Shown piece by piece: positions 12,058 through 26,079 of a stretch of DNA of 64,000 nucleotides. The number at the start of each line of letters is the position of its first letter. Positions within the stretch are counted from its first letter, which is position 1. Position numbers and translations under genes: made by a program. Below the pieces are notes generated by a model. That model saw only the letters and a list, made by a program, of their open reading frames with translations, did no database searches and was not told where the DNA came from. The stretch comes from Trichoplax sp. H2. Its lineage: Eukaryota > Placozoa > Uniplacotomia > Trichoplacea. The stretch is from the NCBI GenBank assembly GCA_003344405.1, contig NOWV01000018.1, positions 434,001 to 498,000 of the forward strand, given 5' to 3'.

Positions 12058-13742
12058 CTTTCGGCAGCCCAATAGCGATGAGATACTATTCTGGGCAGTA
12101 AAAGTCTAAAATTTCAAGAGCGTCTAGTTATTAATACATGTAAATAAAATTCAATTAAGGTTGATAATAGTATACGTATAGTATAAGCTAACAAAAATAA
12201 ACACTGATGTTTGCGTTTACTTTAAATGATGTATTGCATTTCGAGTATCATTACAACGTGGACCATGTCGGACATTCTTCTTACAGGGTAAAGACATACA
12301 TATAAAGATATAAAAATAGTAACGATTAGTGTATATAGGTACTGTAGAATTGATATATAAAAAGTTGTATTTAAATATCAAGATACCTCGACTGCGAGTG
12401 AAAAATGATCCAATAAAGCATCAATCTAAAAGTTTAAGATTGAAAAAATTTTGACTATTAAGTTAAATTAGTTAAACCTCATATTGTTATACATCAACGA
12501 TATTTTTCTATAGTAAACACCCAGAAATATTGCAAGGCTACCAGAATTTGTCTTACAAAGTGTCTTATAATGAACTCAAAATTACAATAGCATGGCTTAG
12601 TGTTTCGTTTTGCGAACATATTTTTATTGGTATGACTAATACCAAAGTTTAGTTACTCCTAATCTTAAATTGTTTTACGCCAATTGAAATGCTTAATTCT
12701 ACTATAACACGCATATAGTCGTGCAGATTGTATTTTGATACACAACCTTTGCTAGATCTTCATCTTCACTGTCATTAGAATCCTATAAAGGAGTATTAAA
12801 AATTGATTGATGAGAATAGTTATCACTGGTAATATTATTAACATTATGTCAATGATGGAAAAATATCAGTAGTTTGTAATCACCTGCTTTAAACAATTTG
12901 TTATTGTGATATCAAATATTGTGCATGCAAGTTACCATTTTGTGCCTTTTAGTATTACCGTTGTGTTAGTGGTTATAGTTAACGGACATAACTAGTGAAA
13001 GTAAAGAATTTCATCTAGTACGGTGTTTGTTAATTAAACAAGAAAACCGTAAAGCTTTCGATACTTGTATGTTGCTAATCTACTCAATGTTGTCCCAGGT
13101 AGTATTTGAATGACATTTAAAAGACACACATCATCGATTAGCTAGCTTTCAAAGTTCTGATCTATTCGACAAATGAATGTCATCATTTGGATATTGCATG
13201 TGAAATCATACTCATTGAAGGAATTGTTTTCTATAAGCGTATTTACCTAGGGATCTAGACAATCCTATAGCTTATGATTGAGGTAATTAATCAACATAAA
13301 GACAAGATTGTCATCTGCTATGGAACATGTTTAGCCGGTCATTTTCGTGATTGAAATGGAAAAATCCTCCAGCGTTAGCAACTACAAAGGATTACTATTG
13401 CTCTTTAATCGCAACAATTATAGATTCCATTAAACCATTAATAACGGTGGAAATTGTGAGAAAAAAATCTAGTAATTATTCAAATTGTATACACTTATTC
13501 TACTATGTATAGAATTTGCACACCAAAAAATATTGATCAGACGATTGACGTATACAAACATGACTAAGACAAGGTATTACAAAATGATTACTGCTGTCTT
13601 ATCCCTATTTTCGTTAGATTCATCTATCTATAGCGCAAAACTGCTACTTCATATCCATCCAATACGCCTATTTCAATCACGATTGATTCCTTCTTACCTC
13701 AGTTATCGAATCGTCCTCTTCTAAATCACTGAAACTAGCCAT
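12058..13742 (-). CDS. Candidate small-exon gene with acidic N-terminus (partial model)
   Basis: Five phase-0 exons with good splice signals read on the minus strand: 13698-13742 (ATG at 13742, MASFSDLEEDDSITE), 13592-13627 (IDESNENRDKTA), 12747-12782 (DSNDSEDEDLAK), 12387-12425 (IDALLDHFSLAVE) and 12058-12105 (TFTAQNSISSLLGCRK). All are multiples of three and open. Donors are gtaaga, gtaatc, gttgtg, gtatct and gtcaga. The acidic, serine-rich start and the consistent phase 0 argue for a real gene, but exons are probably missing between 12782 and 13592 and after 12058, and no stop was placed. A possible phase-1 stretch at about 13390-13450 (TISTVINGLMESIIVAIKEQ) reads like a helical repeat but does not fit the phase. 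Family not recognised; chance assembly of short exons remains possible. Confidence 0.4.
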
Positions 13743-13921
13743 AACAACAACGTACGCGTATCAATTAAATTAATGCAAATAGCTAGCAATTCGTTCTACA
13801 GCAGTCGTGTTTGGAATGGAATGGATCGCTAATTCCTCTACTCAATTGCTTTGACTACTTAAAAATCCAATTCAAGTAATATCAGAGTAAAAATATCTAA
13901 GTCGAGCAATTGATGGATATA

Positions 13922-14462
13922 TAATGCAAGTTTGAACTATGTATCCTCACATATGGTGATGAGAATAATAGATTAGTAATTAACGAGCAGCATCCTATAT
14001 TGATGTAGTATCTCCAACTTGTGATTGGTTTTTTGTCCTATTTCTTTAGATAGTATCACATGGCAACTGGCGATTGTCTTTAAGTAAGTTATATATAGAA
14101 AGTGTGTATTGTTTTAATGCCATATAATATGCTATATTATGAAGTGCTGTGTAAGAACTAATCTAAGCATTGGTCTTATTATATATTACTAGTACAAACT
14201 CCCGTCGCTTTGCTGACGGTTTACGATAATGTGCTCATTTAACAGATAGTATTACCATTTGATAGACCTATCAGAGGTTCAGTAACTTTTTACCGTGTAC
14301 TCTGTACTCAGGCGTCAAAGATAAATAATCGAGCCTAAGAATCAATTGTAATTATCTTTCTAGGGGTGCAATCATTATCCTGCTTGTTGCAATCAGCTAG
14401 TTTGCACAGAGGGTGTCTTCAACGGGACAAATCTATAGGTTTATCCGACCCATGGTGGTTCT
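13922..14462. repeat. First copy of duplicated block, ends at N gap
   Basis: This block recurs after the gap at 14483-14976 with few differences: a 4-base indel near 14086, a few substitutions, and one replaced segment (about 14188-14309 here against 14745-14823 there). It stops exactly at the gap, within a sequence that continues past ggtggttct in the second copy. That arrangement is typical of two alleles placed in series by an assembler. Confidence 0.85.
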
Positions 14463-14482
14463 NNNNNNNNNNNNNNNNNNNN
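14463..14482. other. Assembly gap (20 N)
   Basis: Twenty undetermined bases. The flanks repeat each other, so the true gap size is unknown and may be negative (overlapping alleles). Confidence 0.99.
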
Positions 14483-14976
14483 TAATGCAAGTTTGAACTA
14501 TGTATCCTCACATATGGTGATGAGAATAATAGATTAGTAATTAACGAGCAGCATCCTATATTGATGTAGTATCTCCAACTTGTGATTGGTTTTTTGTCCT
14601 ATTTCTTTAGATAGTATCACATGGCAACTGGCGATTGTCTTTAAGTTATATATAGAAAGTGTGTATTGTTTTAATGCCATATAGTACGCTATATTATGAA
14701 GTGCTGTGTAAGAACTAATCTATGCATTGCTCTTATTATATATTATGAGAGGTGAAAGATCCGTTATGGGGGATATTGGATTTACTTTCGCACCTCGAGC
14801 AGTAGCTCTCGATCAAGCAACCCAGGCGTCAAAGATAAATAATCGAGCCTAAGAATCAATTGTAATTATCTTTCTAGGGGTGCAATCATTATCCTGCATG
14901 TTGCAATCAGCTAGTTTGCACAGAGGATGTCTTCAACGGGATAAATCTATAGGTTTATCCGACCCATGGTGGTTCT
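14483..14976. repeat. Second copy of duplicated block
   Basis: Aligns to 13922-14462 from its first base. The inner segment 14745-14823 has no counterpart in the first copy, which carries a longer unrelated segment at that point. A 79-codon open frame running from about 14880 begins with GTG and has no family support. Confidence 0.85.
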
Positions 14977-15289
14977 TTGATGTTCTATACCATGCCAATG
15001 AGTCAGTTCATTTCCATATAGTGTATAGGAAAGTATACCAAACAAAATGGAAACGATCATACCATAGCCTTAATGTGTTGTGCGATCCTTTTACTGCTTG
15101 CAACACAGTGCCGCCATAGCATTTGGAAAAAGGCTCTTTACGGTAGCTTTTTTCCTGTGCTATTGAAAGAATGAAGAGGATTAACTAGATAAAAATAAAG
15201 TCTGGAAATAAAATTGACTTTTGTATAGAGTAGATCTTTTGGATTAACCTGAAAGAACGATTCCTACAAATGCTGTACTAGGGCTGTTT

Positions 15290-16560
15290 GATGCCCAATT
15301 CTTAAGGCAGTGATTTAAATAATAAATAGGGGACATTATTATTAATTATTAGTCGTTTAGCTTAGTATGATCGTGGTGCAGTATTCAAGTCGCCACAAAA
15401 TTAGAGACGGAATGTTACTTGTTCGTAGGCCTACCATTAGCTCTATTTACTGTATCAAAGTTGATAATAATAACTATTTTTCAGTGGTCCGAACAATCTG
15501 TTATATGAAATGCTTGCATTAATTGTGGAAATACTATTAGTGATTCATTCGTAATTTACTTCAGTAGAATCGTAGTACAGTATTTAGGAATTTACAAAGT
15601 TGCCACAAAATTAGAGACTAAATGCTGTTTATGGGCCTCCCATCAAATCTATTTACTGGATAGAATTTGATGATAGTTACTTTCGGTAGTCCCGAACAGT
15701 CTATAGTATGAAATTCTTCTATTATATAGTTACTTGTGGAAGTACTATCAGTAACCCATTCAAGGCAGCATTTATAAAATAAATGATTTCTCATATTGTA
15801 ATAGTTCGTAGTACTATAATTTATGGTTTTATTTTTCAGTAGCCCAGAACAGTCTATCATATGAGTTTCTTTCGTTAATTGTGAAAATACTATCAGTAAC
15901 CCAGTTATACAGTAGATTAGTTTAGTCTACAATGGTCGTAAGGCAGTATTTAAGATTTTATAAACTTACCTCAAAATTAGAGACGGTATGTTATTTATAG
16001 GCCTAGCATCAAATCTTTTCACTGAATAGAAGTTGATAATAGCTATTTTGCGGTAGTCCCTAACCGTCTATTATATAAAATTCTTCCATTATGTGTGAGA
16101 ATACCATCAGTAACCGACTCGCAGTTTGGTTTAATGTAATCGTCGTGCAGTATCTAGAATTTTATAAAGTTGCTATAAAATTAGAGGCGGAATGTTACTT
16201 ATGGGGCCTACCATCAAATCTATTTACCGAATAGAAGTTAATAATAGCTATTTTTCGGTAGTACCAAACAGTCTATTGTATAAAATTCTTCCATTAACTG
16301 TGGAAATGCAATCAGTAACCCACCCAAGGCACCATTTATGAAAATGAAATCAATTGTCATATTATAATTGTTCATAGTAATATAGTTTATGATTTTATGA
16401 TAACAAAATATATAGAACCTTATCAAAGTCGCAAAAAAATCAGATGGTAAGCCATTGCGGAGAAGTCTACCACTAAAAGTATTCATTAATAATCGATACT
16501 ATACGATTGCTTCTGAAGCTGATGATAGCTATTTTAGATAGTTCTTAACAATCTATGATA
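15290..16560. repeat. Degenerate tandem array, ~205-bp unit
   Basis: Two themes recur. One is aaaattagagacggaatgtt, at about 15400, 15610, 15976 and 16180. The other is gaacagtctattatatgaaa, at about 15491, 15694, 15847, 16061, 16266 and 16537. Spacing is 150-270 bp. Partial units and a shared inner insertion near 15770 and 16330 (cattcaaggcaNcatttat) show unequal growth. Open frames here on the minus strand are by-products of the repeat. Confidence 0.85.
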
Positions 16561-19500
16561 TAACATTCTCTCTTTATTTGTTAAAATATCGTCTTCAATC
16601 ACGTTATAAATTACCTACTATACCGAACATAGCATAATATGAGTTGAAATGTGTGATATAACATTCGAGGTGCTCTGTAGTGTTCATTTTATTTTAAAAT
16701 TTTCCTACATTAATAAAATTGTGACGATAAGATCTATCAGAAAATAGTGGCAAGTAGATACTAATAGCCGCGGCACTGTAGATACTTTCATTCACTTGCG
16801 ACTAAAAATCATGATAAGAAATTGGCTACTCTAGCACCTTTGAAGAGCAATGTGTAGTGATAGCATATATATATGATATTGAATAGCTATATTGACCTTA
16901 ATAAACATAGTAATTCGATTTCCTAAAGTTAAGAAAGATCCGATTCTTATTTTAAAATATGCCGGTAAATTTAAATGCTGTCATTTATTGCACTTTAAGT
17001 TGTCTTTATCTTATGATGGCAAAGTTCATTGAAAGGTAAGCAAAAAGAATATCTGTAACTTCACAAAGAGAAATAAGGGACGGCAGGGTAGAAAATATAT
17101 TATGCAATAATCCGTAAAACCCTGTGATAATGCAATCTTAAGTCATTGTCCATCCAATGTAGTGTAGGTTGCAGTATAATTTTTACGCCCTAAAGGAGCA
17201 TACATAACTTAACTCGAGTCAATTTCTTCCAATATACTTCATAATAATCTAGTCTAATAAAATTTAATTGGTACTCTATGCTGAAGAATTACTACGTGCG
17301 TAGATGTCTATTGTCACGAACTACACCACAGTAAATCTTATTTAATTCAGGAAATAAGATAAGGCAAATTAATTACAGCATAGGCGTATTTATTTCCCAG
17401 TTGTTCACAATCTTAATATCAGAATGCCCCCTCTGTTTACTAAAGTATTTACCTTTTAAGTTGTATTGATAATTAATTACATAAAGTGAAGCATATTCTA
17501 TCATGATATCATGATATTTAGCATATAAGTATAGGGAACGGAAAAAATCAATCAGTAGTCAATCTTATACAGCCTAAACAGTTATTAAGTGGTTTTAGAC
17601 ATTTTTTATAGTAAGGACTAGGATTTTCGACCTATTATCTATTCTATTTTGACAATCAATAATACCCTTATTGTATGGTTAGATGCAATTTCAGTTCTAT
17701 TCACCTTCATCTTTGCTTCTGGTTAGTCATATAAAAATGTCAACAGTAACTGAACTGGTCATTGATGGCGTTAAAAGTTCTTAACCCGACTAGATTAATG
17801 GAATTATTTAATTTATTCCAATAATCTTGATTTTCTTATTAGAATCGACTACACCACGAAATCTTTACTGCAGTGATTAGCCTTTACTGCTGTCGTCATG
17901 AAACTGAATTTATGAAATTGATCAAGATTTCTGGATCAATCAACTAATATGATCTCATCTATTTTTGTGCCTGTTACTGTAGGAAATTTATCATTACACC
18001 CGTAGTTCTTAGTGCTAAAATAATAGCATTGCATGCTTAAAATATTGCCTCATTTACTTCTCCAAAATCAATTGTACTAGAACATCTTTGTTGCAGTAAT
18101 TGCCATTTTGTATTTATTGGTGCTAATGATTTTATTTACGAAATCAGTCAAAACTTATCTGTGATTTCTATCTTATATATTCATATATCATTAAAAAATA
18201 CGCCCTAAATTTTCTTGTAAATCACTGTCATGACGATATATTTATTTGTTTATGTAAGATGGTGCAGATTATCACATAATAAAATTTAATCAGCCCTCTG
18301 CGCATGCAAATTCACTTCAAATTAATTTTCAATAAAGAATAATAACAATTAATCCTTGTATAACTTCAAAATAATACGACAGGTACAGTTAAATATATAA
18401 ATATCCCTTTTCTCGGAGATAAAGGTAACAAAAATTGGCAATTAATTGATCTAGGCAATCATTTGTTATATTGTACGATACATTTCGAAATTGTTAATAT
18501 AACAGAGATAATAACATCAGCGATAGAGATGATTCACAATTTAATAATAAATTTATTGTTAACTGAGAATTCGTTAAAGTCACGTTGCCGGTAATTAATA
18601 AAGTGAATATGATACTGATTTTTAATAATTAATCTAATAAACCTTTATTATTTGATACTTATTTACTACTCTCGCAGCTAGGAGTAGTTGGGCTTTAAAC
18701 AAAAATAGGATGGAGGATCACGCACAGGTTTGATATTTGTAGAAATTTTCATGGCTTGTATCCATTAAAGTGGCCTAGAATTGCCTTTAGTAAATTGATA
18801 TTCTAATATAATAATCACACTAACATTAAAGCCTATTTTAAAAGATATTTAGGCCACGTAATACTTTAAATAAAACTATTAGCACTAATCTGTTAAGAGT
18901 ATTTATGCAGATAAAATGTCTATAAGAATTTAAATGCGAGTATGTAGGTAGCGATTAAAGCGAACTCATAGCTTTTAATTTAGTTTATTTATTATAACTA
19001 ATGTCTTTTAATAAAATCTATTACAACTCACAATTATTGTTATAAAATTCGGACAGCTCATTCAATCTATTACTTTTCTAGCCATTGGATGTTGAGCCAT
19101 TATGGTATATTTGGAAGGTAAGAGTTAAAGTTGATATATCATTTTAGCCATTATTATGGCATCTTCCAAAACGTGATCGGAATTTCACGAGGCTATTGAA
19201 AATATTATATGATAATATTATAGAAACTCGAAGATGCTACAAGCCAATCCCTTATTCGACAACATGTTCATTCTTTAAGGTAAAAGTTTATTATATAGTT
19301 ATATAACTAAATCCGAATGTATAAAATATGACTAGTGCCGGCAAGTACATTAATTCAATCTTCTTGGTACACAGATATTTACTCAGTTTCCCATATTAAA
19401 TATAGGGAAATCATCATGCAAATGACATTCCATGTTGAATGGAAGTTAAAAGATTGCCAGCAAGGTCTTGTATCTCATCATATTATCAAGTAAGTTATTA

Positions 19501-20316
19501 ATAGTGAAAAGAGTAAAGCATTCCAGAATGGCATTCTTGAAATTAATACTCACACACTTTATGATGTCTTATGATGATTTGAGAGTCAAGATTGCATTTT
19601 ACTTAAAATAAGGCAAATGATGATGATATTAACAAAGATAAATAACGTAGTATATTTAAAACAAATGCACTGTTAATATTTTTTACATTACATAATAATT
19701 TGAAGATCGATGTTGCATTTGTAAGGAGAGGAGAATAATGATGATAAACAGTATAATTCGTTGGCATAGTATTCTTTAAGTAAATGTATACCTATGCAAT
19801 GTATGTTACTATTAGTGATGTAGCTTTTCCTAAAATTTAGTTACTACAATAAGGATAGTATTAGTGCCGCAGAACACCTGAATATATTAATCTAAAGATA
19901 AATATATGCGCAGATTTATAACTCATTATGATGATTTCAAGATTGATTTTCATCTTACTAGGAATAGGGCAATTTTTAATTGTAATCAAACTATATCTCC
20001 CGTTAGTGATAGTAGTAAGAAAAATTTACAAGTGAAACCTTACTGTGATTGTAGGTAAGAAATTGGCGATGATTCTTTCTATCGGAGGTTATAAAAGATT
20101 CTTTATTGTACTTTCTTTAATTATTATTCACTTTTGGTATATTTCTAGGGACAAAGTTATAAGCTATTTATTTTATTTACTTGGAAACACTAACGAGTAC
20201 GATAATTTATAGAATACTGATATAAAGTAAACTTTCTAGAGCATAAGCTGAATGATATTTTAAGATAACATCTTACTGTCTTTAAATAATAAAGCTATGA
20301 CTTGCAATTTGAATCC
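16561..20316. other. Intergenic, nothing recognised
   Basis: About 3.7 kb of AT-rich sequence before P3. No ORF, splice-consistent exon set or clear array was found by eye. Small genes with tiny exons like those around could be missed. Confidence 0.4.
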
Positions 20317-23300
20317 ATGGATATTATTGTCATCTTACTCAACTATGATCTAACAATAAATTGCCATTACGCAGCCATAACTCCAGGTATTTATAGTATT
20401 ATCTTATAACCAAGCTATTAAGCCATTTTAATTTCAAAAAGTAGTGTTACGAATATATATCAACTTATTTCATATCTTGTGTTACAGCTGAACATGAATT
20501 ACTAATCCAACTGCTTTCATCGCCATATGAAGAGATTGCTATTAAATCTATTCAGATTTTACAAGTTTATGCGAGTAAATATTTATAAAAGTACAACATT
20601 ATCAAATACCCTATCCGATACCATAGTACTCACTAAAGTATATTGAATATTGTATACTAATTATTTAGCTTATAATGTACGATGTAAATACGTTTGATTT
20701 TGTTTCTTTACTTTCTAAAACAAAAGCAATCGGCGTAATGATTTATAGTACATGATTATTTGATGAAATTATTTTCATCTCCATTTGACTAGAAACATTT
20801 ACCGTTTCAAAACGCCAATTTATACAGGAATTAGTAAAGGTTGTCAATGCTGAAAGATCAGTAAGACTATTCGAATGCTTTCGCCTTATACTGTAATTTA
20901 GTCTAGAGCAAAATTATTATTAAATTTTTTCTGCCTCGATAAACTTACTATTAAAATTATTTTGTAACAGACTGAATTTTTGCAAGCAACGGCATCGACT
21001 TTAAACATTTGTATTCGATTATTCTATCTTGTACAAGAGAATTTTGCTGCTGTGAGAAGATTTATAGCCTGCTTAAATTACTTTATTAATCACTGAAGCA
21101 TGAACAGCATTTTTCTGCATCAATTAAGAGAAAGAATAATAATTTATGCGCATATTTCTTACAGATAATGCAAATTATCGCTATTTTAATTCAGTCTGAT
21201 AGCGTTAAGGTAAATTATAATTATTATCGAAAGGAGAGAAAAAGTAGAATTTTCTTATTTATTATCATTCAAAACCATTCCTAAGAAGTGTCCAAATATT
21301 AAATAGATTTTAGAAGAAATTATCGACATATTAAGACTTATTCTACGATTATCGCATTCAATCGGAGGTGAAGGCAAAGTAAGCTTACTTCTACCAGTAG
21401 CTAAATATTTGTCAATTCTTTATGGTTATAACCTAGACATATCAAATCACGCGCCTAAATTTCAATATTAAGTTTGTTATAATAATGATTCCGATTACTT
21501 CTGATCCAATGATAATATTCGACTTTTGTAGACTGTTTTTTACTCTATCATTGGAAGAATATTGGAAATCATGTCTAGTCAATCGAAATCTCTTCAGGTC
21601 AGAATTGATTACGGTATAAATAATAATCAGACTTAATTTTAAGTGTTTTCATATAAATTGAAAGTAACCTCGGAAATGTGGAAATAATATGAAAACTTAA
21701 CTTAGAAGCTATTTACTTTGATTAAATAGCAGTTGTCATTACGTGACATAATCTTGCTGAGCCTTATCGTTACTTTATGAAGTAATAGTTTAACTACTAC
21801 CCTGACGACACTATAGAACGAAAGAATCAGTAACAAACTTAAGTTTTGAAAACAATTTATTAATTAGTTTGCACTAAATTTGAGGCTGACAGCAATATCT
21901 ACCATCAGCCTATTAATGTATTATACGTTAAATTTGGGCTCTATACGTGTATAGCAAATTATAAGCTTTTATTACCATGCTTAGTACTGCAATATATTCC
22001 CTCTCATGCATTGCAAACGTAACTTGTGTTTAGTGGACCAGCCTGGCAATATTAAAGCTAGTTTATCCATAGATCATATTTTACTTAAGCAATTCTTCAT
22101 TTGATTTGTTATTTGAGCCATAATTACTGCTTTATATTATCATAGCATTTCTTAGCATGCTCATTGCACAACTTATGATTATTTAGGAAGCAACGCTACG
22201 TCTTACCGAAGACTTAATCCGAAAAAATGATTTCGTTGGTGTTTCTAAAGTTAGTATATCGTACAATGTATTTCATATTTGTTAGGATAAACAAAATATC
22301 ATAAAATCTGCCTAACATCATTGCTTAAACAGTTAAAACTATTTATAAATTGATATGAAAGTTATGGATAGGTGATCAAGTTATTAGCCATCTTAAGGTC
22401 ATATTGCAAAATCATCAAGATTATGGCATCTACCAAATAACAGTGAGTAGCCGTGTACGAGCTTGAACCCAACATCCTTTCCAATTGAGCTAAATAAATT
22501 GGCTATTGAATCATTTTGATAGATCGTTTTAGAAACTATCGAAAGAATGATGGACAACCATAGACCCATAATACAAGTACTGCCAATACCAGATATGTAT
22601 TTACAATTTTGTCTATTTCTAAGGGAATCTCGTCTGTTACAGGTGGTCATAGATCAGGATATTATTACGCCAATCTTAAATTGCACGAATATCGTAAGCT
22701 ATTGATGTTTCCTTATCTTATTTCAATTTTATACTAACACGATAGAAGAAATAGTAAATTTGTATATGAATGGATATTCTAAAGGATAAATCAGCTTTAC
22801 AACCTATGATACAGCTCATTAGATTGCCGCTAGTATATATCAGTTCAATGTTTAGTAATAATACTCTGAGAATAAGATTTTAATTCCATATAAAATTCAT
22901 CTAGGTAGAACATAACAAAATACTCTTATAATTCGGAATTTATAAAGTTGCTATCCGACTGCAATAGTTATAAGAATTAAGCATCTGATGATATAAGGTT
23001 GACGATCGACAAAGATTACCAACGCACATCTGAAAGCTAAAAAATGTTCCAAACTCCTACTCAAACAGTGCATGACTTTGAATAGTTAACAATTCAGTAA
23101 ATAAATAAGGAACTAAGCGATTTTAGATATTCATCTTGTAGCATGTTAATGTGTTTTTAACTAGAATTTTTTTCATGACAACTACCTGGACGTTGTCTTT
23201 AAAGATTATATATTACTATTTTCTTGTACATTGTGTTTCTTTATTAAGATAGCTTATTTATTGTAATTCTCATCAGAAGATGCCATTACATCCTATACAT

Positions 23301-24744
23301 ATATATAAACAGATGATTTAATAATGAATACAGAGAATAAGAAATATTCTGTGTATAATTCAATTTTAGTATTCTGACCTACATTGGATAACCTGGAGGA
23401 TCATTCTTCGTGCAGTTAAATTTAGGCCAAAAGAGCAGGTTACGAAATAAATGTATATGGCGTATTTAAACTTAACTATTGTCATGTGATATTTTAAAAT
23501 ACTGTATATCACTTTAACATCAATTTCTAGGTCCAGTCATTAATGAAGCACTATAACTTGACATATCTCCTATGTAATAAATTGCAGACGGAAAATGATT
23601 GCAAGGTAAAATTCAATGATATATGGAACTATATCTATATCTATCTTATTTACTATAATGCAAAGCATCCTGTAGAACTATTACTAAGCAAAATTTTATG
23701 ATCAATTTTAAATCTACACATACTGCAATACTGTAAATGCTGATAGGGCCGAATATTCTATATTATTTGTTACCCATAGTTAAAGAATTAATATAAAATT
23801 TAAAATATTCATATACTGTACACCAGAACTTAAATGTAAAAGTTCTAAAACTGAGGAAGTCATGCAGACATCATTTGATAGCTTCTAAGATTTTCGTAAG
23901 GCGATACATATGAACGTCTATATATTACTGACAGCCTTACTCCTTACAGCACGGATTACCTCTTAGCGTAGTATGCTGTACTATCGTCAGCATTTTGAAA
24001 TAATGCTCTACGATAATATAGCCTACAAATTAAATCTTTTAGGAATAACCTTGTATCTGGAAGCCAGAGTGTTTTCTTATAGTGTGCAATTGTTTTAATA
24101 AGAATTTGTAGCCTCGCTTTTTCTTTAGATATAATAGGCTAAAGGAAGAAACGTAGTCATACAGCAATCGATTTTTTCAATTCATGTTCTTAGTCATTTT
24201 TATATGATATAAATATTAATTGACATATTTTTATAAAATTTAGAGCTTAAAAAATGTACTAAAAACCATGTTGTCATTTACAGAAATCTTAAAGGTAAAT
24301 ATATTACTCATATTAGATACTCTTTTTAAATCTCGTGGAGTGTTCGAGTATACTGCAATATCATCGTCTCCAAGTTGATGCTTTCAGGAAGTAAAATGCT
24401 TAGAATATTGCAAACATAACCTTTTCTATATTTCCTTAGGGCATGCCAGATCTAACATCCAAAATGAAAATAGATGGTAAGCTACCTTCGAGCATGTTGT
24501 AATAGCTAAATATTCTAGCAATTTAGATTTTGTATCTAATGTCCAAGTTCATCATGACATTGTGTTAGTAGAGATTCAAAATGCAATCAACCTATCATGT
24601 TATAATCCGTTGATTTTTTTGGTAGTATTATCTAGGATCGATCTAATATGCAATAAATATAAAGATGATCAGAGATTAATGCAACTTGCTCAGGAACTCC
24701 ATCATTTACTAAATCGTAAAAATTCTAACTGCCGATTGATGTAG
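20317..24744 (+). CDS. P3: ARM-repeat paralog, 14 exons, complete
   Basis: Exons: 20317-20386, 20488-20574, 20793-20860, 20971-21051, 21165-21209, 21307-21378, 21532-21597, 22187-22249, 22523-22576, 22643-22693, 23370-23438, 23531-23605, 24440-24476 and 24626-24744. They join to 957 bases, 318 residues, no internal stop, all GT-AG. Start ATG at 20317 (MDIIVILLNYD). Exon 2 has LLSSPYEEIAIKS, exon 4 TEFLQATASTLNIC and exon 10 VVIDQDIITPILNC. Exons 11-12 read WITWRIILRAV and then VQSLMKHYNLTYLLCNKL, which follows the importin-alpha pattern of W, then EQ, then a hydrophobic helix. The last exon has SRIDLICNKYKDD and LAQELHHLLNRK, like the final importin-alpha ARM repeat. An AATAAA poly(A) signal lies at 24790, 46 bp after the stop. 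Function unknown. Confidence 0.87.
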
Positions 24745-25244
24745 AAGAGCAATTTGAATTTTCTCGTAAAATACTGAGTAATTCGGCTCAATAAATGGAA
24801 TAATTGTGGCATTGAATATAAATTGAAATTCACTTTTTTTAACAATTATGTAGAAATAGCGACTGATCTGTCACCCATGATTCCTGTTAAAAAATCATTT
24901 CGAAGTAATAAATGCAGAGACGTCTATTACGAGGTTTTGATAATCTTGTTTAACATCATTTGCGATCAGATTCTAATTATTACTAATAATAACGTTAGTT
25001 ATCAGTTCTCAACAGTTTATATCTCGCGTGATTTCTATATGGTGTTAGTATAGTCAACGGAAATGATGTTTCTTGCAATATTAACCGCTTAAAATTGAAT
25101 TAGCTTTGCTATTACTTATAGCTTACAACGGACAATAGAAACGAGCACGTATGTAAAAGGTGACCATAGAGTTATCCTAATATGCTTTAATTTGAAAAAA
25201 TAAAGGAAGATTACGATTATTAAGTTGCGACATTTATAATTCTA
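24745..25244. other. Intergenic with poly(A) signal of P3
   Basis: Contains AATAAA at 24790-24795, well placed for P3. The open frame at 24823-25053 starts with TTG and has no support. Confidence 0.5.
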
Positions 25245-25600
25245 TGAATGACTGAACCTTGAATAAATAAACTGCAACTGAGTAGTTATTTTAAAATGTA
25301 CTTAAAATAATAAGGAAAATGAGATAATTTATTTGCCATTCAGATTCAAAAGCTAGTCGTATGATGAATTTGAAGGGTATTTTCGTGGAATAAGAATCTC
25401 TGAACTTAATACTAAACGAAATGAATGACTAAAACTTTAAATAAATAATCTATTATTGACTAATCATTTTAAAATGTACTTAAAAATAATAAAGATAAAG
25501 AGATAATCTACTCGTTATTCAGATTCAAAAGTTAGTTCTGCGACGAATTTGAAGGATATTTTCTTGGAATAAGAATATGTAAACCTAATGTTAAACTTGA
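25245..25600. repeat. Direct duplication, ~177-bp unit, two copies
   Basis: The two units start near 25245 and 25422 and share gaatgactRaa, ttttaaaatgtacttaaaa, cattcagattcaaaagNtag and gaatttgaagg, the last followed by a tattttcNtggaataagaat theme. They are moderately diverged. Confidence 0.85.
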
Positions 25601-26079
25601 AACTCATGGATAGAACCAACTAGGTTTTTCATCTTTACCTTCACGTTCATTAATATTATCGTACATAATATACTCATATAATCAACCTATTAATCATTTG
25701 AAATCTTTATTCTACGTTATATTCATGCTTTACTTGATTTATAGTATAAACTATAAGCTAAATAGACTACAATATCAGAGCTCTCATCTAGATTTCATGA
25801 TTAGTTGTGATTCATTTACAAGGGCACTTTCTCTATCAATTTTTATTTCGATCGATTTCCAGACCAGTCTGAGGCCACGATAATAATTGTCTTCTTATTG
25901 CTTTGTAAAATTTTGTCAATGTAAACTTATCTCCGGTAGAAGGCATTAAATCGGTAAATTTAAGTAGAGTAGCTCAGATACCCAGTCTTTCTCAGATAGA
26001 TTAAGTAGCTCGTATTAGCGGTAACTGTTTTGACTAGCCATATGTATTAATGAACATTTTTACTTAAATGGCTCTTTAA

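Noticed and set aside
14880-15119. 79-codon ORF after the gap
   Set aside because: GTG start, no splice or family support, and partly inside the duplicated allelic block.
22455-22520. tRNA-like words on the minus strand (agctcaattgg, gggttcaagc)
   Set aside because: The D-arm-like and T-arm-like words are only about 9 bases apart; there is no anticodon arm and no acceptor pairing.
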